Source: Acidobacteria bacterium 28-9
GTDB lineage: Bacteria > Acidobacteriota > Blastocatellia > Pyrinomonadales > Pyrinomonadaceae
Reading direction: 5' to 3'
DNA: 64,000 nucleotides
Assembly: GCA_002050355.1 (NCBI GenBank)
Contig: MWYY01000063.1
Coordinates: 90,715-154,714, forward strand
The translations under genes and the position numbers were made by a program. Shown here piece by piece: positions 8,485-18,949 of the stretch. The stretch's first letter is position 1; every line of letters begins with the position of its first letter. Under the pieces are notes generated by a model. The model saw only the letters and a list, made by a program, of their open reading frames with translations, made no database searches and was not told the DNA's origin.

Positions 8485-9059
8485 AAGATTTGCTTGCGGT
8501 CAACGATGAAACAGAAAGAAAGAATACGATGTTTCGCTCGGAACATGAAAAACTCCAGTTTGACTTAATGACGAATCCGATTTCGATTGAAAAAACCTTT
8601 GCCTGCTTCGGTTTGCTGTTGGGAACATTTCCGCCCGCCGCAATTTTTACCCGCTTTTTCATTGACGCGAGAAGTTTCCAGACGAATGATTTTTGGATTT
8701 TGGGCGTTATCGTCTTAGTGAATTTAATTTCGGCAATCGTCGGTTACCTTTCTGGTAAGATGATTGGAAGAACCGTTCTTGAATTGGAAAAAGTCTCTTG
8801 GACGAAGATGATTTTGATTCTGCCGTTTGTCGGTATTTTCTGGGGAATGTTAGCCGGCGGAGCAGGCGGAATCGTCATTTTTCTCTTCGGCGCCTTTTTC
8901 GGCGCGTTTCTCGGCGCGGCGGTCGGAAGCATTGCCTTGCCGCTTTTTACAATTCTTCACCGTTTTCTCAAAATCGGCGATAAAATCGAAGGAAAACATT
9001 TTCTGCCGCTCGCTTTCGGCATCACGTTTATAATTTCGGCGTTCATTCTCGGCTTGTAA
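8391..9059 (+). CDS. Multi-pass membrane protein, hypothetical
   Basis: 222 residues. A polar N-terminal part (1-70) that overlaps the previous gene is followed by about five membrane helices (about 72-92, 104-124, 141-158, 160-184, 200-220). The central helices are unusually Gly/Ala-rich (GGAGGIVIF, FGAFFGAFLGAAVG), a pattern seen in tightly packed or pore-like bundles. No transporter family was recognised. The gene is followed 38 nt later by a histidine kinase on the same strand. A relation to that kinase is possible but unsupported. Confidence 0.6.
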   Translation: METRNTQTAFRQVNFDAYANDFCDESTEKRLKDLLAVNDETERKNTMFRSEHEKLQFDLMTNPISIEKTFACFGLLLGTFPPAAIFTRFFIDARSFQTNDFWILGVIVLVNLISAIVGYLSGKMIGRTVLELEKVSWTKMILILPFVGIFWGMLAGGAGGIVIFLFGAFFGAFLGAAVGSIALPLFTILHRFLKIGDKIEGKHFLPLAFGITFIISAFILGL

Positions 9060-9097
9060 GCATATTAATGATTTTAAGAGTAAAATAAAATCGACAT

Positions 9098-10855
9098 ATG
9101 CTGGTTTTGCTTCAACTTTTCGCGCTTTTTCTGCTCGTATTGCTCGGCTTCTATGTTTTCGTCGCTAATCCGCGCAGCCGCGCGCACCAAACATTCGCGG
9201 CGTTTATCGCATTCCTCGCGCTCTGGACAATCAAAGACATAATTCTCTGGAGCTTTCACGGCTCGTCTGACGCAGCTAACTGGTGGGCGGCTTCGAGCTT
9301 TATCGTTTCTCTGCTGCTGCAATTCGCGCTGGTTATTTTCGCTTGGGTTTTTCCGGAAAACGCGCGCACGCCGCGCCGCAAAGCAGCCGTTTTGTTTGCG
9401 CCCTCGCTGGTTTTAATACCCGCTGCAATTTTCGGACTTCTATGGAGCGAAGTTGGTTTTACAAATAACAAATTCGTGATTAAACTGGCGCCGCTAGCGT
9501 ATGTTTTCGTCATTTATGTCTATGGCGTTTTTGCTTACGGTGCGGTGATTTTGTATCAAAAATATCTTAAATATCGCGGCACGCAGAAGGGACAGCAAAT
9601 CGGCGCAATTCTCTGGGCTGTAATAATCACCGGCGTTCTAAAGACTCTCGCAAATATCGTTTTGCCGTATTTTGACCATTATGAATTGCTGCCGCTGAGC
9701 GCGATTTTTGTGCTTCCGGGCGTTTTGATTTACGCTTACGCCATTTCAAACTTTAAACTTTTTTCGCTGCAAACCGCACTCGACCAATTCCGCCTGTTTC
9801 CGATTGCCTACAAAATCGCTCTGAGTATTGCGTCGGTCGCCATCGTCAGCTTTGTCGCGTTTCAAATTCCGATTGTTTATTGGGCATTTCAAGACGGTAT
9901 GACCTTTGAAGCGTGGCGCAAATACCTGGTTTTCAGCGTTATTACGGCGCTCGTTCCAAATCTTCTGCTCGTTTTGCTCATTGCCCGAACACTTTCACGT
10001 CCATTAAAAAGCATTACGCTGGCGGCTGTTCAAGTTACGAAAGGCGGTTACGGAACTGAAGTCGATTTGCGGAAAAGCAACGACGAAATCGGTGTTCTGG
10101 CTGCGTCTTTTAACGAAATGAGCCGCAAAATGGCGACCGATATTGAACAGTTGCGGCAGCTAAACGAACAACTCGTTCGTACAGAGAAATTGGCGGCGAT
10201 GGGAACGCTCTCGGCAGGCGTCGCGCACGAAGTCAACAATCCGCTCGCGTCAATTTCGTCTTTGATTCAAATGATGCAAGCCAAGCCTGATTTGGACGAA
10301 AGCACAAAAGAAAAGTTGGTACTGATTTCGACGCAAATCCATCGTATTACACAGGTTACCAAAGATATGATGGATTTCGCGCGTGTGCGTCCGGCGGCGA
10401 AAAGTTTAGTCGGTATAAATGAAATTGTCGAAACCGCTCTGAGACTAGCGAGTTTTGATAAATCTTTTCAGAAGCTGCAATTGGAAAAAGATTTAGCCGA
10501 AAATTTGCCTGAAACATTAGCCGACGCAGACCAACTGCAACAAGTTTTTTTGAATTTATTTCTCAACGCACGCGATGCAATGCCAGACGGAGGCAAATTA
10601 CAAATTGCTTCAAAACAATTTGCCGACGAAATTGAAATTGAAATTGCCGACACCGGCAACGGTATAAATAAAACGGATTTGAAAAAGATTTTTGACCCGT
10701 TTTTTACAACCAAAACGGCTGGCAAAGGAACAGGTTTGGGTTTGGCGGTTTGCTACGGAATCATTACGGCTCACGGCGGGCGCATCGAAGCGTCGTCAAA
10801 TGAATCAAACGGCACTTCGTTCAAGATTTTTCTGCCGACTTCAAAAAATAAATAA
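9098..10855 (+). CDS. Membrane sensor histidine kinase
   Basis: 585 residues. The N-terminal half holds about seven membrane helices (7TM-type sensor region, about 1-225), then two more helices (about 240-265 and 280-300), and a HAMP linker (about 300-350, ending SNDEIGVLAASFNEM). The kinase core has the H-box AHEVNNPLASISSL (phosphoacceptor His about 369), the N-box NLFLNARDAMPDGG, the G1 box DTGNGI and the G2 box GKGTGLGLAVCYG. It should autophosphorylate and pass phosphate to an unknown response regulator, and none is adjacent. The H-box and ATPase resemble NtrB/AtoS-type kinases. Convergent with the M28 peptidase gene downstream. Confidence 0.9.
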   Translation: MLVLLQLFALFLLVLLGFYVFVANPRSRAHQTFAAFIAFLALWTIKDIILWSFHGSSDAANWWAASSFIVSLLLQFALVIFAWVFPENARTPRRKAAVLFAPSLVLIPAAIFGLLWSEVGFTNNKFVIKLAPLAYVFVIYVYGVFAYGAVILYQKYLKYRGTQKGQQIGAILWAVIITGVLKTLANIVLPYFDHYELLPLSAIFVLPGVLIYAYAISNFKLFSLQTALDQFRLFPIAYKIALSIASVAIVSFVAFQIPIVYWAFQDGMTFEAWRKYLVFSVITALVPNLLLVLLIARTLSRPLKSITLAAVQVTKGGYGTEVDLRKSNDEIGVLAASFNEMSRKMATDIEQLRQLNEQLVRTEKLAAMGTLSAGVAHEVNNPLASISSLIQMMQAKPDLDESTKEKLVLISTQIHRITQVTKDMMDFARVRPAAKSLVGINEIVETALRLASFDKSFQKLQLEKDLAENLPETLADADQLQQVFLNLFLNARDAMPDGGKLQIASKQFADEIEIEIADTGNGINKTDLKKIFDPFFTTKTAGKGTGLGLAVCYGIITAHGGRIEASSNESNGTSFKIFLPTSKNK

Positions 10856-10892
10856 TCGGGAACTGTTTATTAAAAACCAATCCAAAAACAAC

Positions 10893-11738
10893 TTATTTTC
10901 TAAACGTACCGCAGCCACTCGAATCTACTTTTGCTAAATACCGCAGCGTAAATTGATAACCGACAAAAACACTGCTCGTATTGACGTTTTCGAGTTTGTC
11001 GTTCGACGAATGGATAAATTTCTGCCAATCATTTGAAAGCCCGTGAAAAGTAATGGCGGGAATATCTTTTTTTATGAAAGAAGTAGAATCGGCGTCAGCA
11101 GTTCCAGCCAGCGAAGCATGTAGAAAAGGCAGTTTTAATTCCTTCATCAAGTCCTTTGCTAAATTAGACAACTTTGGACTCGAAGTATTATCGAGAATTT
11201 GCGGGTAACTGAAACCGAAACTGTCAAGATTTACCATTGCGCAAAAGTTTGCGCGTTTATCTTTGGGTATTGCCTTCGCCATTGCTTCAGAACCGAAAAG
11301 TCCGCTTTCTTCCCGGTCAAAGGCAACAAATAAAATCGTTTTGTCGGTCGGAACATTTTTTAACGTTCGGTAAAGATTAGCGATTATAACGATACCCGTC
11401 CAATTATCAATCGCGCCGCAACCGTCTTTTACTTTATCGTAATGTGCGCCGACAATAATTGTTTCATCGGATTTCCCTTTTTTTGTAACGACAATGTTTT
11501 GTAAATCCTTGGATTTTTCGACGGCAATGTCCGAATCAGTTGCGCCGGAAGTTTGGAATAGCTTTTTTACGGCTTCGAGTCTTTCCTCATTTTTACACGG
11601 AACAAGCTGCAAATTTTCTTTTATTTCAGCTTCGGAAGCGATTTTAATGCTTGCTCCTTGAGCATAGGAAAATGTCGAAAGACAGGAGATAAAGAATAGA
11701 ATATAAAAAGTTTTACGATTTAGCGTGAGCTTATTCAT
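10893..11738 (-). CDS. Secreted M28-family metallopeptidase
   Basis: 281 residues with a signal peptide (about 1-26, ending SYAQG). The co-catalytic two-zinc site of M28 aminopeptidases is visible: His and Asp in VGAHYDKVKDGCGAIDNWTG, the catalytic Glu pair in DREESGLFGSE, Asp in NLDSFGF, and His in AITFHG. It is expected to release N-terminal amino acids from peptides outside the cytoplasm. Its ATG overlaps the end of the mogA-like gene by 8 nt, so it is translationally coupled as the last gene of a four-gene operon. Confidence 0.85.
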   Translation of the reverse strand: MNKLTLNRKTFYILFFISCLSTFSYAQGASIKIASEAEIKENLQLVPCKNEERLEAVKKLFQTSGATDSDIAVEKSKDLQNIVVTKKGKSDETIIVGAHYDKVKDGCGAIDNWTGIVIIANLYRTLKNVPTDKTILFVAFDREESGLFGSEAMAKAIPKDKRANFCAMVNLDSFGFSYPQILDNTSSPKLSNLAKDLMKELKLPFLHASLAGTADADSTSFIKKDIPAITFHGLSNDWQKFIHSSNDKLENVNTSSVFVGYQFTLRYLAKVDSSGCGTFRK

Positions 11739-12228
11739 TGTGATTTGTATTTCCCGAAATCAAATTTATCGCGTGTGGCAAAACCGGTTTGATAACTTCA
11801 AAACATTCGCGTACGGCTTTTGGCGAGCCGGGTAGATTTACAATCAAACATTTTCCGCGAATACCGCAAACGCCGCGCGAAAGCATAGCCATTGGTGTTT
11901 TTTTCAAAGTTTCGAGACGCATTGCTTCTGCCAAACCCTGCGTTTCTCTTTCGATAACGGCGCGTGTCGCTTCCGGCGTGTTATCGCGCGGCGCAAAACC
12001 CGTTCCGCCGGTTGTTAAAATCAAATTTGCGTCAGAGCGTTCGGTCAAAACGTAAAGCGTCTGGCGCAAATTTTCAAAATCGTCGGTTACAAAGATTTTA
12101 TCAACAATTTCCGCATTCATATCGATTAGCAAATCAACCAGCGTCGCGCCCGAAACATCTTCAGCTTCATTGCGGGGCGTGTCGCTGATGGTTACGACGA
12201 TAGCGCGAATTTTTTCATCATTCGGCAT
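11731..12228 (-). CDS. mogA: Molybdopterin adenylyltransferase-type protein (MogA/MoaB)
   Basis: 165 residues, the usual length of the MogA/MoaB family. The molybdopterin-binding signature TTGGTGFAPRDNTPEA is at about 79-94, and NLPGSPKAVRECFE near 136-150 is the second family motif. It would adenylate molybdopterin or bind it before molybdenum insertion. No other molybdenum-cofactor gene is in the window. It overlaps the CoA-binding gene upstream by 11 nt and the M28 peptidase gene downstream by 8 nt. Distinguishing MogA from MoaB needs a phylogeny. Confidence 0.85.
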   Translation of the reverse strand: MPNDEKIRAIVVTISDTPRNEAEDVSGATLVDLLIDMNAEIVDKIFVTDDFENLRQTLYVLTERSDANLILTTGGTGFAPRDNTPEATRAVIERETQGLAEAMRLETLKKTPMAMLSRGVCGIRGKCLIVNLPGSPKAVRECFEVIKPVLPHAINLISGNTNHNE

Positions 12229-12628
12229 ATTTGATAAAATCTTTGAGCCAGCATCTGTCCATCACGACCAGTAGTCCGGCTTTCGCCGCGCGTTTGGCAG
12301 CCGCTTCGTCAATAACACCTTCCTGCAGCCAGACGGCTTTTGCACCGATTTCTATTGCTTCGTCAACGATTGCGCCGGCTTCATCGGAACGACGGAAAAT
12401 GTCAACGAGGTCAATTTTTTCTTCAACCGCCGACAAATTCATAAACGCTTTCTCGCCCAAAACCATTGATTCATTCGGATTGACGGGAATTACTTTATAG
12501 CGTTTTTTCTGCATAAAACTCGCCACGCCGTTTGATGGGCGCATCGGATTTGATGAAAGTCCGACGACGGCTATTGTGCGGCATTCGTCTAGAATTCGTT
12601 TGATTGTCTCAGCATCGTCATATTTCAT
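12218..12628 (-). CDS. CoA-binding domain protein (YccU-like)
   Basis: 136 residues, a stand-alone Rossmann-type CoA-binding domain. Motifs: AVVGLSSNPMRPSNGVA (dinucleotide-type loop, about 20-36), YKVIPVNPNE, VDLVDIFRR-like (about 73-82) and AVWLQEGV. Family members bind CoA or similar nucleotides, but the physiological role is not established. It follows glgC after 3 nt and overlaps mogA by 11 nt, so it belongs to the same operon. Confidence 0.85.
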   Translation of the reverse strand: MKYDDAETIKRILDECRTIAVVGLSSNPMRPSNGVASFMQKKRYKVIPVNPNESMVLGEKAFMNLSAVEEKIDLVDIFRRSDEAGAIVDEAIEIGAKAVWLQEGVIDEAAAKRAAKAGLLVVMDRCWLKDFIKYAE

Positions 12629-12631
12629 AAT

Positions 12632-13801
12632 TTAATCTTCGATTTCTTCAGAGTCTTGAATTTTTCGCTTCCCGACGATAAATATACCGTTATTATTCGT
12701 CTTTTGCATTGCCGCAAGTTTCTTCGCTCTGTCTTTCGTTACTGTTACATCTGAATCAATAATCACACGGTTAAGATTTACGCCCCTTTCGACTGAAGCA
12801 TTCGGCAAAATGATTGAATCCACAACTTTTGCGCCTTTTTCAATCGTAACGCCGGAACTTAAAATTGAACGTTCGACCGCGCCGTAAATTTTCGAACCGC
12901 CTGCAATAAGACAATTCGTAACCTTCGCGCCGCCGGAAACAAAAGCCGGGATGCGTTGTTCCGAATGCGTGAAAACCTGCCAATGCTCGTCGGCGAAAAA
13001 AATCTTTGTCTTTTCGTCGAGCAAATCCATTTGCGAGCCGTAATAACTTTCAATCGTGCCGACATCGCGCCAATATCCGGCGTGGCGATGCTCAAACGCT
13101 CTGCCTTCTTTGACAAGGCGCGGCAAAAGCTCGTGTCCGTAGTCTTTGATTTCCTGCTTTTCCCTCTTCAAGTTCTTCAATGTATCGAGCAGAATCTTTG
13201 CGTCATAAACAAATATTTCCGTCGTGATTAAATCGCTTTCAGGCTTTTCGGGTTTATAATCAAATTGCGTTACACGCCCGTCTTTATTAGTTTTGATGAC
13301 GCCGAAGCGTGATGCCGATTCGCCTGTCGGAACTTGGGTCGTAACCATTGTAATTGTCGCTTTCTTCTGTAAATGCGTTTGAATCGCTTCGCGGAAATCC
13401 ATTTTATAAACGTGGTCGGCGCTCAAAACCAGCAAAATGTCAGGCGCGAAACTTTCGATAAAATCCAGATGACGATAAATCGCATCGGCGTTTCCGTGCG
13501 CGAATCCGTCCTTTTTCGATTCGTTTTCAAACGGCGGCAATACTTGAAGCCCGCCGTAAGTTCTGTCCAAATCCCAGGGTCTGCCGTTTGACAGATGTTC
13601 GTTGAGCGAGTGCAGCTGGTACTGCTCTATAACCCAAACGTCAGATATTCCGCTGTGTACGCAGTTGCTCAAAGCAAAATCAATCAGACGATACGCGCCG
13701 CCGAAAGGCATTACAGGTTTGGCTTTCGTGTCGGTCAAAATTCCGAGCCGACCGCCTTTGCCGCCCGCTAAAATCAATGCTAAAACTTTGTACGTATTCA
13801 T
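12632..13801 (-). CDS. glgC: Glucose-1-phosphate adenylyltransferase
   Basis: 389 residues from the ATG at 13799-13801; ATGs at 13816 and 13849 would add a short non-conserved head. The nucleotidyltransferase core begins with LALILAGGKGGRLG and continues with KPVMPFGGAYRLIDFALSN (the pyrophosphorylase signature region). SADHVYKMD supplies the catalytic Asp and GYWRDVGT the sugar-binding loop. A left-handed beta-helix domain closes the protein. It makes ADP-glucose for glycogen synthesis. It leads an operon with the CoA-binding, mogA and M28 genes, an unusual set with no obvious shared pathway. Confidence 0.92.
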   Translation of the reverse strand: MNTYKVLALILAGGKGGRLGILTDTKAKPVMPFGGAYRLIDFALSNCVHSGISDVWVIEQYQLHSLNEHLSNGRPWDLDRTYGGLQVLPPFENESKKDGFAHGNADAIYRHLDFIESFAPDILLVLSADHVYKMDFREAIQTHLQKKATITMVTTQVPTGESASRFGVIKTNKDGRVTQFDYKPEKPESDLITTEIFVYDAKILLDTLKNLKREKQEIKDYGHELLPRLVKEGRAFEHRHAGYWRDVGTIESYYGSQMDLLDEKTKIFFADEHWQVFTHSEQRIPAFVSGGAKVTNCLIAGGSKIYGAVERSILSSGVTIEKGAKVVDSIILPNASVERGVNLNRVIIDSDVTVTKDRAKKLAAMQKTNNNGIFIVGKRKIQDSEEIED

Positions 13802-13968
13802 TTTCGATAATTTCATTGTGTATAAAAAATTGAAACAACAAACTTTCAAAGTTATTATTTACTCTTTTAATTTTAGCTTACTGGCTGCGAAAATGCGTTT
13901 AAGAAGATGTTAATTTTATCTGCAGCGGTTTTTTGCGAATCGTTTTCACACAAATTATTTCATTGACT

Positions 13969-14880
13969 ATGAATCTTGATATCAAACGAGACTTCAAAAA
14001 TACTATCTGGCAAAGCGTCGCCGAAAACATCTGCGCGCGACACGGTATTTCCTGCAATTTTCTGAAACGTTCGGAACACGGCGAAAGTATTGTTTTTTTG
14101 ATTGACGAACGATTTGTTGTAAAAATTTATGTTCCTTTCAAAAACGGATTCGAGCGCGAGCGAAAATCGCTCGAATCCGCAAACACAAATTTAAGATTGC
14201 CCGATATTGTTGCGTTCGGTGAATTTGAAAGTTTGAAATATTTAATTACGACTCAGCTTCACGGCGAACAATTGACGCGAGATTTGTGGTTAAAGCTCAA
14301 CAAAAAAGAACAAATCTCAATCCTTTCCCAACTTGCCGCAGGCTTGCGGCAATTGCATCGTTCGGACGCAACGAAAATTGATTTTGATTGGCACAAGTTT
14401 ATCGAACGCCAGGCAAATACTTGCGTCGAGCGGCAAAAAGCGTGCGGCGTTAATTCGGAAATTTTGAAAAGCTTGCCTGGATTTGTCGAAGAAAATTTAA
14501 AACTCCTTCCGATGGATTTTCAGCCAATTTTTCTACACGGCGACGTTCATTTCGGCAATCTGCGGTTTTTGCGGCAAAATGGGCGCTGGCGAATTTCAGG
14601 TTTATTCGATTTTGCCGACTCGCTAAAAGGTTTGCGTGAATATGATTTTCTTGCCGTCGGGGTTTTGATGATTCAAGGACAAGGCGATTTGCAGCTGGAG
14701 TTTTTTCGCTTTTTCGATTATCCGGATGCTGAAATTGATGAAACACTACGGAAACGTCTGATGCTTTTGACCTGTTTTTACGAATGGAGTGATTTGCGCC
14801 GCTATGCTCTTCGATTGCGTCCGGAAGCGGTTAATTATTCACTCGAAAAATTGGAAACGGCAATTTGGAATTTTAGCTGA
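13969..14880 (+). CDS. Aminoglycoside phosphotransferase (APH)-family kinase
   Basis: 303 residues from ATG at 13969; an in-frame ATG at 13933 is less likely. Kinase-like features: GESIVFLIDERFVVKIYVP (ATP-binding Lys region, about 40-58), the catalytic loop ILHGDVHFGNLRF with HGDxHxxN, and GLFDFADS with the metal-binding Asp. The family phosphorylates small molecules such as antibiotics, choline, homoserine or sugars. The real substrate here is unknown, and nothing suggests resistance. Its stop overlaps the end of the convergent PepSY remnant by 8 nt. Confidence 0.8.
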   Translation: MNLDIKRDFKNTIWQSVAENICARHGISCNFLKRSEHGESIVFLIDERFVVKIYVPFKNGFERERKSLESANTNLRLPDIVAFGEFESLKYLITTQLHGEQLTRDLWLKLNKKEQISILSQLAAGLRQLHRSDATKIDFDWHKFIERQANTCVERQKACGVNSEILKSLPGFVEENLKLLPMDFQPIFLHGDVHFGNLRFLRQNGRWRISGLFDFADSLKGLREYDFLAVGVLMIQGQGDLQLEFFRFFDYPDAEIDETLRKRLMLLTCFYEWSDLRRYALRLRPEAVNYSLEKLETAIWNFS

Positions 14881-15337
14881 CGTTATTGGTTTTTTTTCTT
14901 GTTCTCCAATTGCGAAAATCACCTAAAGCCAGCGAAAATCTTGTCCAGACAAGAAAAACTCCGCTGATGCATGCTAAAAAGGCGATGAACTGCCCGACGA
15001 TGCCACCCGTCTCGCCCGTATGTGTAAAGCGCATCCAGGAGCGAAGCTGCCTGCCGGAATTCTGCTCGACATAGGATTCCCATTTGGCGATTTCGGCAGT
15101 CTGCGGATTCAGCGTCAAGGTCGAGCGACCGAATTTATTCCAGTATTTACCTTCATCAATCGTAAAAACAGCATCTTTTGTTACAGGTAGCCGCAGACCG
15201 ATTGACTTCGGATTTTCGACGCGGGCTACAGCGCGCGCCCAAAGCTCATTTATATTTTCGGGCAGCGCGGTGGCTTGCTCGGTTTGCTGACTGGAATTTA
15301 GCTGTGGCGGCGCGGTCTGTTGTTGAGGAATTAAATT
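14873..15337 (-). pseudogene. C-terminal remnant of a PepSY-associated membrane protein
   Basis: An open frame of about 154 codons runs from a TAA at 15338-15340 to its stop at 14873. It has no good ATG; the first usable start is a TTG at 15118, well inside the domain. The product reads NELWARAVARVENPK, then TFTL-type strands, then RFTHTGETGGIVGQFIAFLACISGVFLVWTRFSLAL. This is the last periplasmic segment and last membrane helix of PepSY-TM iron-uptake-associated proteins. The normal N-terminal half with its first helices is missing. It is most likely a decayed gene; the sequence upstream (15341-15669) does not continue it in another frame that I can see. Confidence 0.65.
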
Positions 15338-15669
15338 TTACTCGGCAACGAAATTTATGTTCAGATTTTAAGCTGGTAAATATTTATGTAATTCTGTTAA
15401 TGAAAAAAGAAGCGCGAAATAATAGAAAAACATGTGCACGAACAAAAAGTGTCGCAGATACTAGTTCGCTCGCATTCAAAAAACCATTTTGTACAATTTG
15501 ACGAATGGCTCGGCTCGCTCGTTTGTCCGCGTGTGCGGCGCAGTTACAAAAGGTCCGTTTCTGAAGACTTGGCTGGCAGACTTAGTTATCGGCGGCAATT
15601 CAAGCGTTTTGATTGAAGCGGTATGCCGGACGCCGTAAGTAATTAATTAAACTTAAAATCACAAAAAAA
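15338..15669. other. Intergenic stretch without recognisable gene
   Basis: About 330 nt between the PepSY remnant and carB. Several short frames exist, one on the plus strand containing VCGAVTKGPFLKTW, but none has a start, Shine-Dalgarno or family resemblance that I can support. It may be debris from the event that truncated the PepSY gene. Confidence 0.5.
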
Positions 15670-18600
15670 TTACAAATGCTCAACTGCGGTCAATTGTCGT
15701 TGCTTGTGAATTTCCTGTAAACTTCGCACTTTAATTTTCCCGTCTTCTTTTTTGAAGGCAATTGCTTCAACCAACGCGGTCGCGCCGGTCATCGTTGTAA
15801 CGCACGGCACGTTGTATTGAAGGGCGGCACGGCGAATTGCCTTTTCGTCAAAGTGCGAAACGCTTCCCAAAGGTGTATTGATGACGAGCGCGATTTCACC
15901 GCGTTTGATGTAATCAGCGATGTTCGGACGACCTTCGTTGACTTTGAAGACGGTGTCGCAATCGAGTCCGATTTCCTGAAGGCGCAGTGCCGTTCCGTAC
16001 GTTGCTATAATTTTAAAGCCTAAATTTTTCAGCCGTCTGGCGACGATGACTGCCTGACCTTTGTCGGCGTCATTGACGGATAAAAAAGCCGTGCCGCTCG
16101 GAGGCAATTTTAAATTTGCGCTCGTCATCGCTTTACCGTAAGCCTCGCCAAAGCTAGCGCCGGCGCCCATAACTTCGCCGGTCGAATGCATTTCGGGCGA
16201 CAAAATCGGGTCAACACCCGCGAATTTGGCGAAGGGGAAAACCGGCGATTTGACGAAGCAGAGACCAACCGGCAAAACCTCCGGCAAACCGAATTCAGCT
16301 AAAGTTTTCACACCAGCCATTACGAGCGAAGCAATCGCCGGAAGCGGAATATTCGTCGCTTTCGACACAAAAGGAACGGTGCGAGACGCGCGCGGATTTA
16401 CTTCCAAAACATAAACGCGGTCATCTTTGATAGCGAATTGAATGTTCATTAACCCGACGACGTTCAAGGCTTTAGCCAGTGTTCGCGTGTAATGTTTTAT
16501 CGTTTCTAAATGCTCCGCTAATATTCGCTGCGGCGGCAAAACCGAAGACGAATCGCCCGAATGAATCCCGGCTTCTTCTATATGTTCCTGAATTCCGGCA
16601 ATGACGACGGCAGTTTCATCGGCGAGCGCGTCAACGTCGAATTCGGCGGCTTGCTCTAAAAACTTATCAATCAGAATCGGCTTTTGCGGCGAAGCATCGG
16701 TCGCCGTCCGCATATACGCATAGAGGCTTTCCGCGTCATAGACGATTGCCATCGCTCTGCCGCCGAGAACATAACTCGGACGCACGAGAATAGGGTAGCC
16801 GATTTTTTCGGCGATTTCTTTTGCTTCATCTGCTGAAACCGCTGTTCCGTTTTCGGGCGCGGGAATCTTCAGTTCATCCAGCAGGGCGCCGAAACGTTTT
16901 CTGTCTTCAGCAAGGTCAATCGAATCGGGCGAAGTTCCGATTATAGGCACACCTACCTCACTGAGTTTGTCAGCCAAATTAAGCGGCGTCTGCCCGCCGA
17001 ATTGGACGATTACGCCGTCCGGTTTCTCGACCTCGACAATGTTCATCACGTCTTCAAACGTAAGCGGCTCGAAATAAAGCCGGTCGGATGTATCGTAATC
17101 GGTCGAGACGGTTTCCGGGTTGCAGTTAATCATAATCGTTTCAAAACCGTTTTCCCGCAAAGCAAAACTTGCGTGACAGCAGCAATAATCGAACTCGATT
17201 CCCTGCCCGATGCGATTCGGTCCCGATCCCAAAATTATAATTTTCGGTTTGTCGGTCGGCTCGGCTTCGCACTCTTCTTCGTAAGTCGAATATAGATAAG
17301 GCGTAAACGATTCAAACTCCGCACCACAGGTGTCAACGCGCTTGTAAACCGGTACAATGCCTAAATCTTTTCTTCTTTCTCTGGCTTCTGCTTCGGTTGA
17401 ATTGGTCAAAAAAGCAATGCGTCGGTCGGAGAGCGCAAATTCTTTTGCAGTTCTTAAAACTTCAATCGGAATGTCTTCTAAATTTCGGTCTTCGATGCGC
17501 TTTTGCAAATGCATTACTTCTTCGAGCTGCGAGAGAAACCAGCGGTCGATTTTCGTCAGCCGATAAACTTCCTCAATCGAATAACCGTGCTGCAAAGCGT
17601 AAGTTATATAAGAAAACCGGTTTGAATTCGGACGCGCCAATTTCCTTTGCAAAACAGCGTCGGAAACGCCCTGCAGACGAAGTGGTTTTGCCGATTCGAG
17701 CGAGCGCAAGCCTTTGAAAAGCGCTTCTTTGAATGTCCGCCCGATTGCCATAACCTCACCCACAGATTTCATCTGCGTTCCCAAAACGTCTTCGGCTTGC
17801 GGAAATTTCTCGAACGCCCATTTCGGAATTTTAACTACGACATAATCAATCGTCGGTTCAAAACTCGCCGGAGTTTTCTTTGTAATGTCGTTCGGAATTT
17901 CGTCCAGAGTGTAACCGACGGCAAGTTTGGCAGCGATTTTCGCAATCGGAAAGCCGGTCGCTTTCGATGCCAGAGCAGACGAGCGCGAAACGCGCGGGTT
18001 CATTTCGATAATCCGCACGTCGCCGTTTTCGGGATTAACGGCAAATTGGATATTCGAGCCGCCGGTTTCGACGCCGACTTTGCGAATACATTTTATCGCC
18101 ATATCGCGCAAGTTTTGGTATTCGACATCCGACAAAGTTTGCGCCGGTGCGACCGTTATCGAATCGCCTGTGTGAACGCCCATCGGGTCAAAATTTTCAA
18201 TCGAGCAAATAACGACAACATTATCCGCCAAATCGCGCATCAGTTCGAGTTCAAACTCTTTCCAGCCCAAAATTGATTCTTCAATCAAAACCTGCGAAAC
18301 CGGCGAAGCCAAAAGCCCGCCGCGCACGATTTCTTCAAATTCTTCAGGGTTATAAGCGATGCCGCCGCCCGTGCCGCCCAAGGTAAAAGACGGGCGAACG
18401 ATTGCCGGATAATCGGTTTCTTCGACGATTTTTTGCGCTTCTTCCCAATTGTGCGCAAAACCGCCTTTCGGCAGGGGAATTCTAATTTCTTCCATCGCTC
18501 GTTTAAATAATTCTCGGTCTTCGCCAATTCTGATTGAATTAATGTTTGCGCCGATTAGTTTAACGCTGAATTTTCCAAGAATTCCTGACTCGAAAAGCTC

Positions 18601-18900
18601 GACTGCTAAATTTAAAGCCGTCTGACCGCCAACGGTCGGAAGCAGCGCGTCGGGCTTTTCTCGTTCGATAATCGCGGCGACCGACTCAATTGTAAGCGGC
18701 TCGATATAAGTTTTATCCGCCATTTCCGGGTCGGTCATAATCGTCGCGGGATTTGAATTTACCAGTACGACTTCAAAGCCTTCCTGCTTGAGCGCACGGC
18801 ACGCCTGCGTCCCCGAATAATCGAACTCGCAGCCTTGACCGATAACAATCGGACCCGAACCGATGATTAAAATTTTCTTAATGTCTGTACTTTTGGGCAT
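15670..18900 (-). CDS. carB: Carbamoyl-phosphate synthase large subunit
   Basis: 1076 residues, full length for CarB. It has two homologous ATP-grasp halves, each opening with a GSGPxxIGQG-type loop ([21 protein letters not shown] near the start and [18 protein letters not shown] near 560). The metal-binding [16 protein letters not shown] and [16 protein letters not shown] segments are both present. The C-terminal MGS-like regulatory domain (from about 935) contains IATYGTA and INTPLG. It makes carbamoyl phosphate for pyrimidines and arginine. carA is not in the window. It is followed by murB on the same strand upstream, gap 49 nt. Confidence 0.97.
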   Translation of the reverse strand: MPKSTDIKKILIIGSGPIVIGQGCEFDYSGTQACRALKQEGFEVVLVNSNPATIMTDPEMADKTYIEPLTIESVAAIIEREKPDALLPTVGGQTALNLAVELFESGILGKFSVKLIGANINSIRIGEDRELFKRAMEEIRIPLPKGGFAHNWEEAQKIVEETDYPAIVRPSFTLGGTGGGIAYNPEEFEEIVRGGLLASPVSQVLIEESILGWKEFELELMRDLADNVVVICSIENFDPMGVHTGDSITVAPAQTLSDVEYQNLRDMAIKCIRKVGVETGGSNIQFAVNPENGDVRIIEMNPRVSRSSALASKATGFPIAKIAAKLAVGYTLDEIPNDITKKTPASFEPTIDYVVVKIPKWAFEKFPQAEDVLGTQMKSVGEVMAIGRTFKEALFKGLRSLESAKPLRLQGVSDAVLQRKLARPNSNRFSYITYALQHGYSIEEVYRLTKIDRWFLSQLEEVMHLQKRIEDRNLEDIPIEVLRTAKEFALSDRRIAFLTNSTEAEARERRKDLGIVPVYKRVDTCGAEFESFTPYLYSTYEEECEAEPTDKPKIIILGSGPNRIGQGIEFDYCCCHASFALRENGFETIMINCNPETVSTDYDTSDRLYFEPLTFEDVMNIVEVEKPDGVIVQFGGQTPLNLADKLSEVGVPIIGTSPDSIDLAEDRKRFGALLDELKIPAPENGTAVSADEAKEIAEKIGYPILVRPSYVLGGRAMAIVYDAESLYAYMRTATDASPQKPILIDKFLEQAAEFDVDALADETAVVIAGIQEHIEEAGIHSGDSSSVLPPQRILAEHLETIKHYTRTLAKALNVVGLMNIQFAIKDDRVYVLEVNPRASRTVPFVSKATNIPLPAIASLVMAGVKTLAEFGLPEVLPVGLCFVKSPVFPFAKFAGVDPILSPEMHSTGEVMGAGASFGEAYGKAMTSANLKLPPSGTAFLSVNDADKGQAVIVARRLKNLGFKIIATYGTALRLQEIGLDCDTVFKVNEGRPNIADYIKRGEIALVINTPLGSVSHFDEKAIRRAALQYNVPCVTTMTGATALVEAIAFKKEDGKIKVRSLQEIHKQRQLTAVEHL

Positions 18901-18949
18901 CTTTTCAGCTAATTATACAAAAAAAAGCCTGATTCGATAACCACGCTTT

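Noticed and set aside
13969..14880. Antibiotic-resistance gene
   Set aside because: The APH fold is shared by many metabolic kinases, and nothing here points to resistance.
15341..15669. Short plus-strand frames between the PepSY remnant and carB
   Set aside because: No start with Shine-Dalgarno and no recognisable family; left as non-coding.
17002..18276. Long plus-strand open frames inside carB
   Set aside because: They are antisense shadows of a strongly conserved gene.
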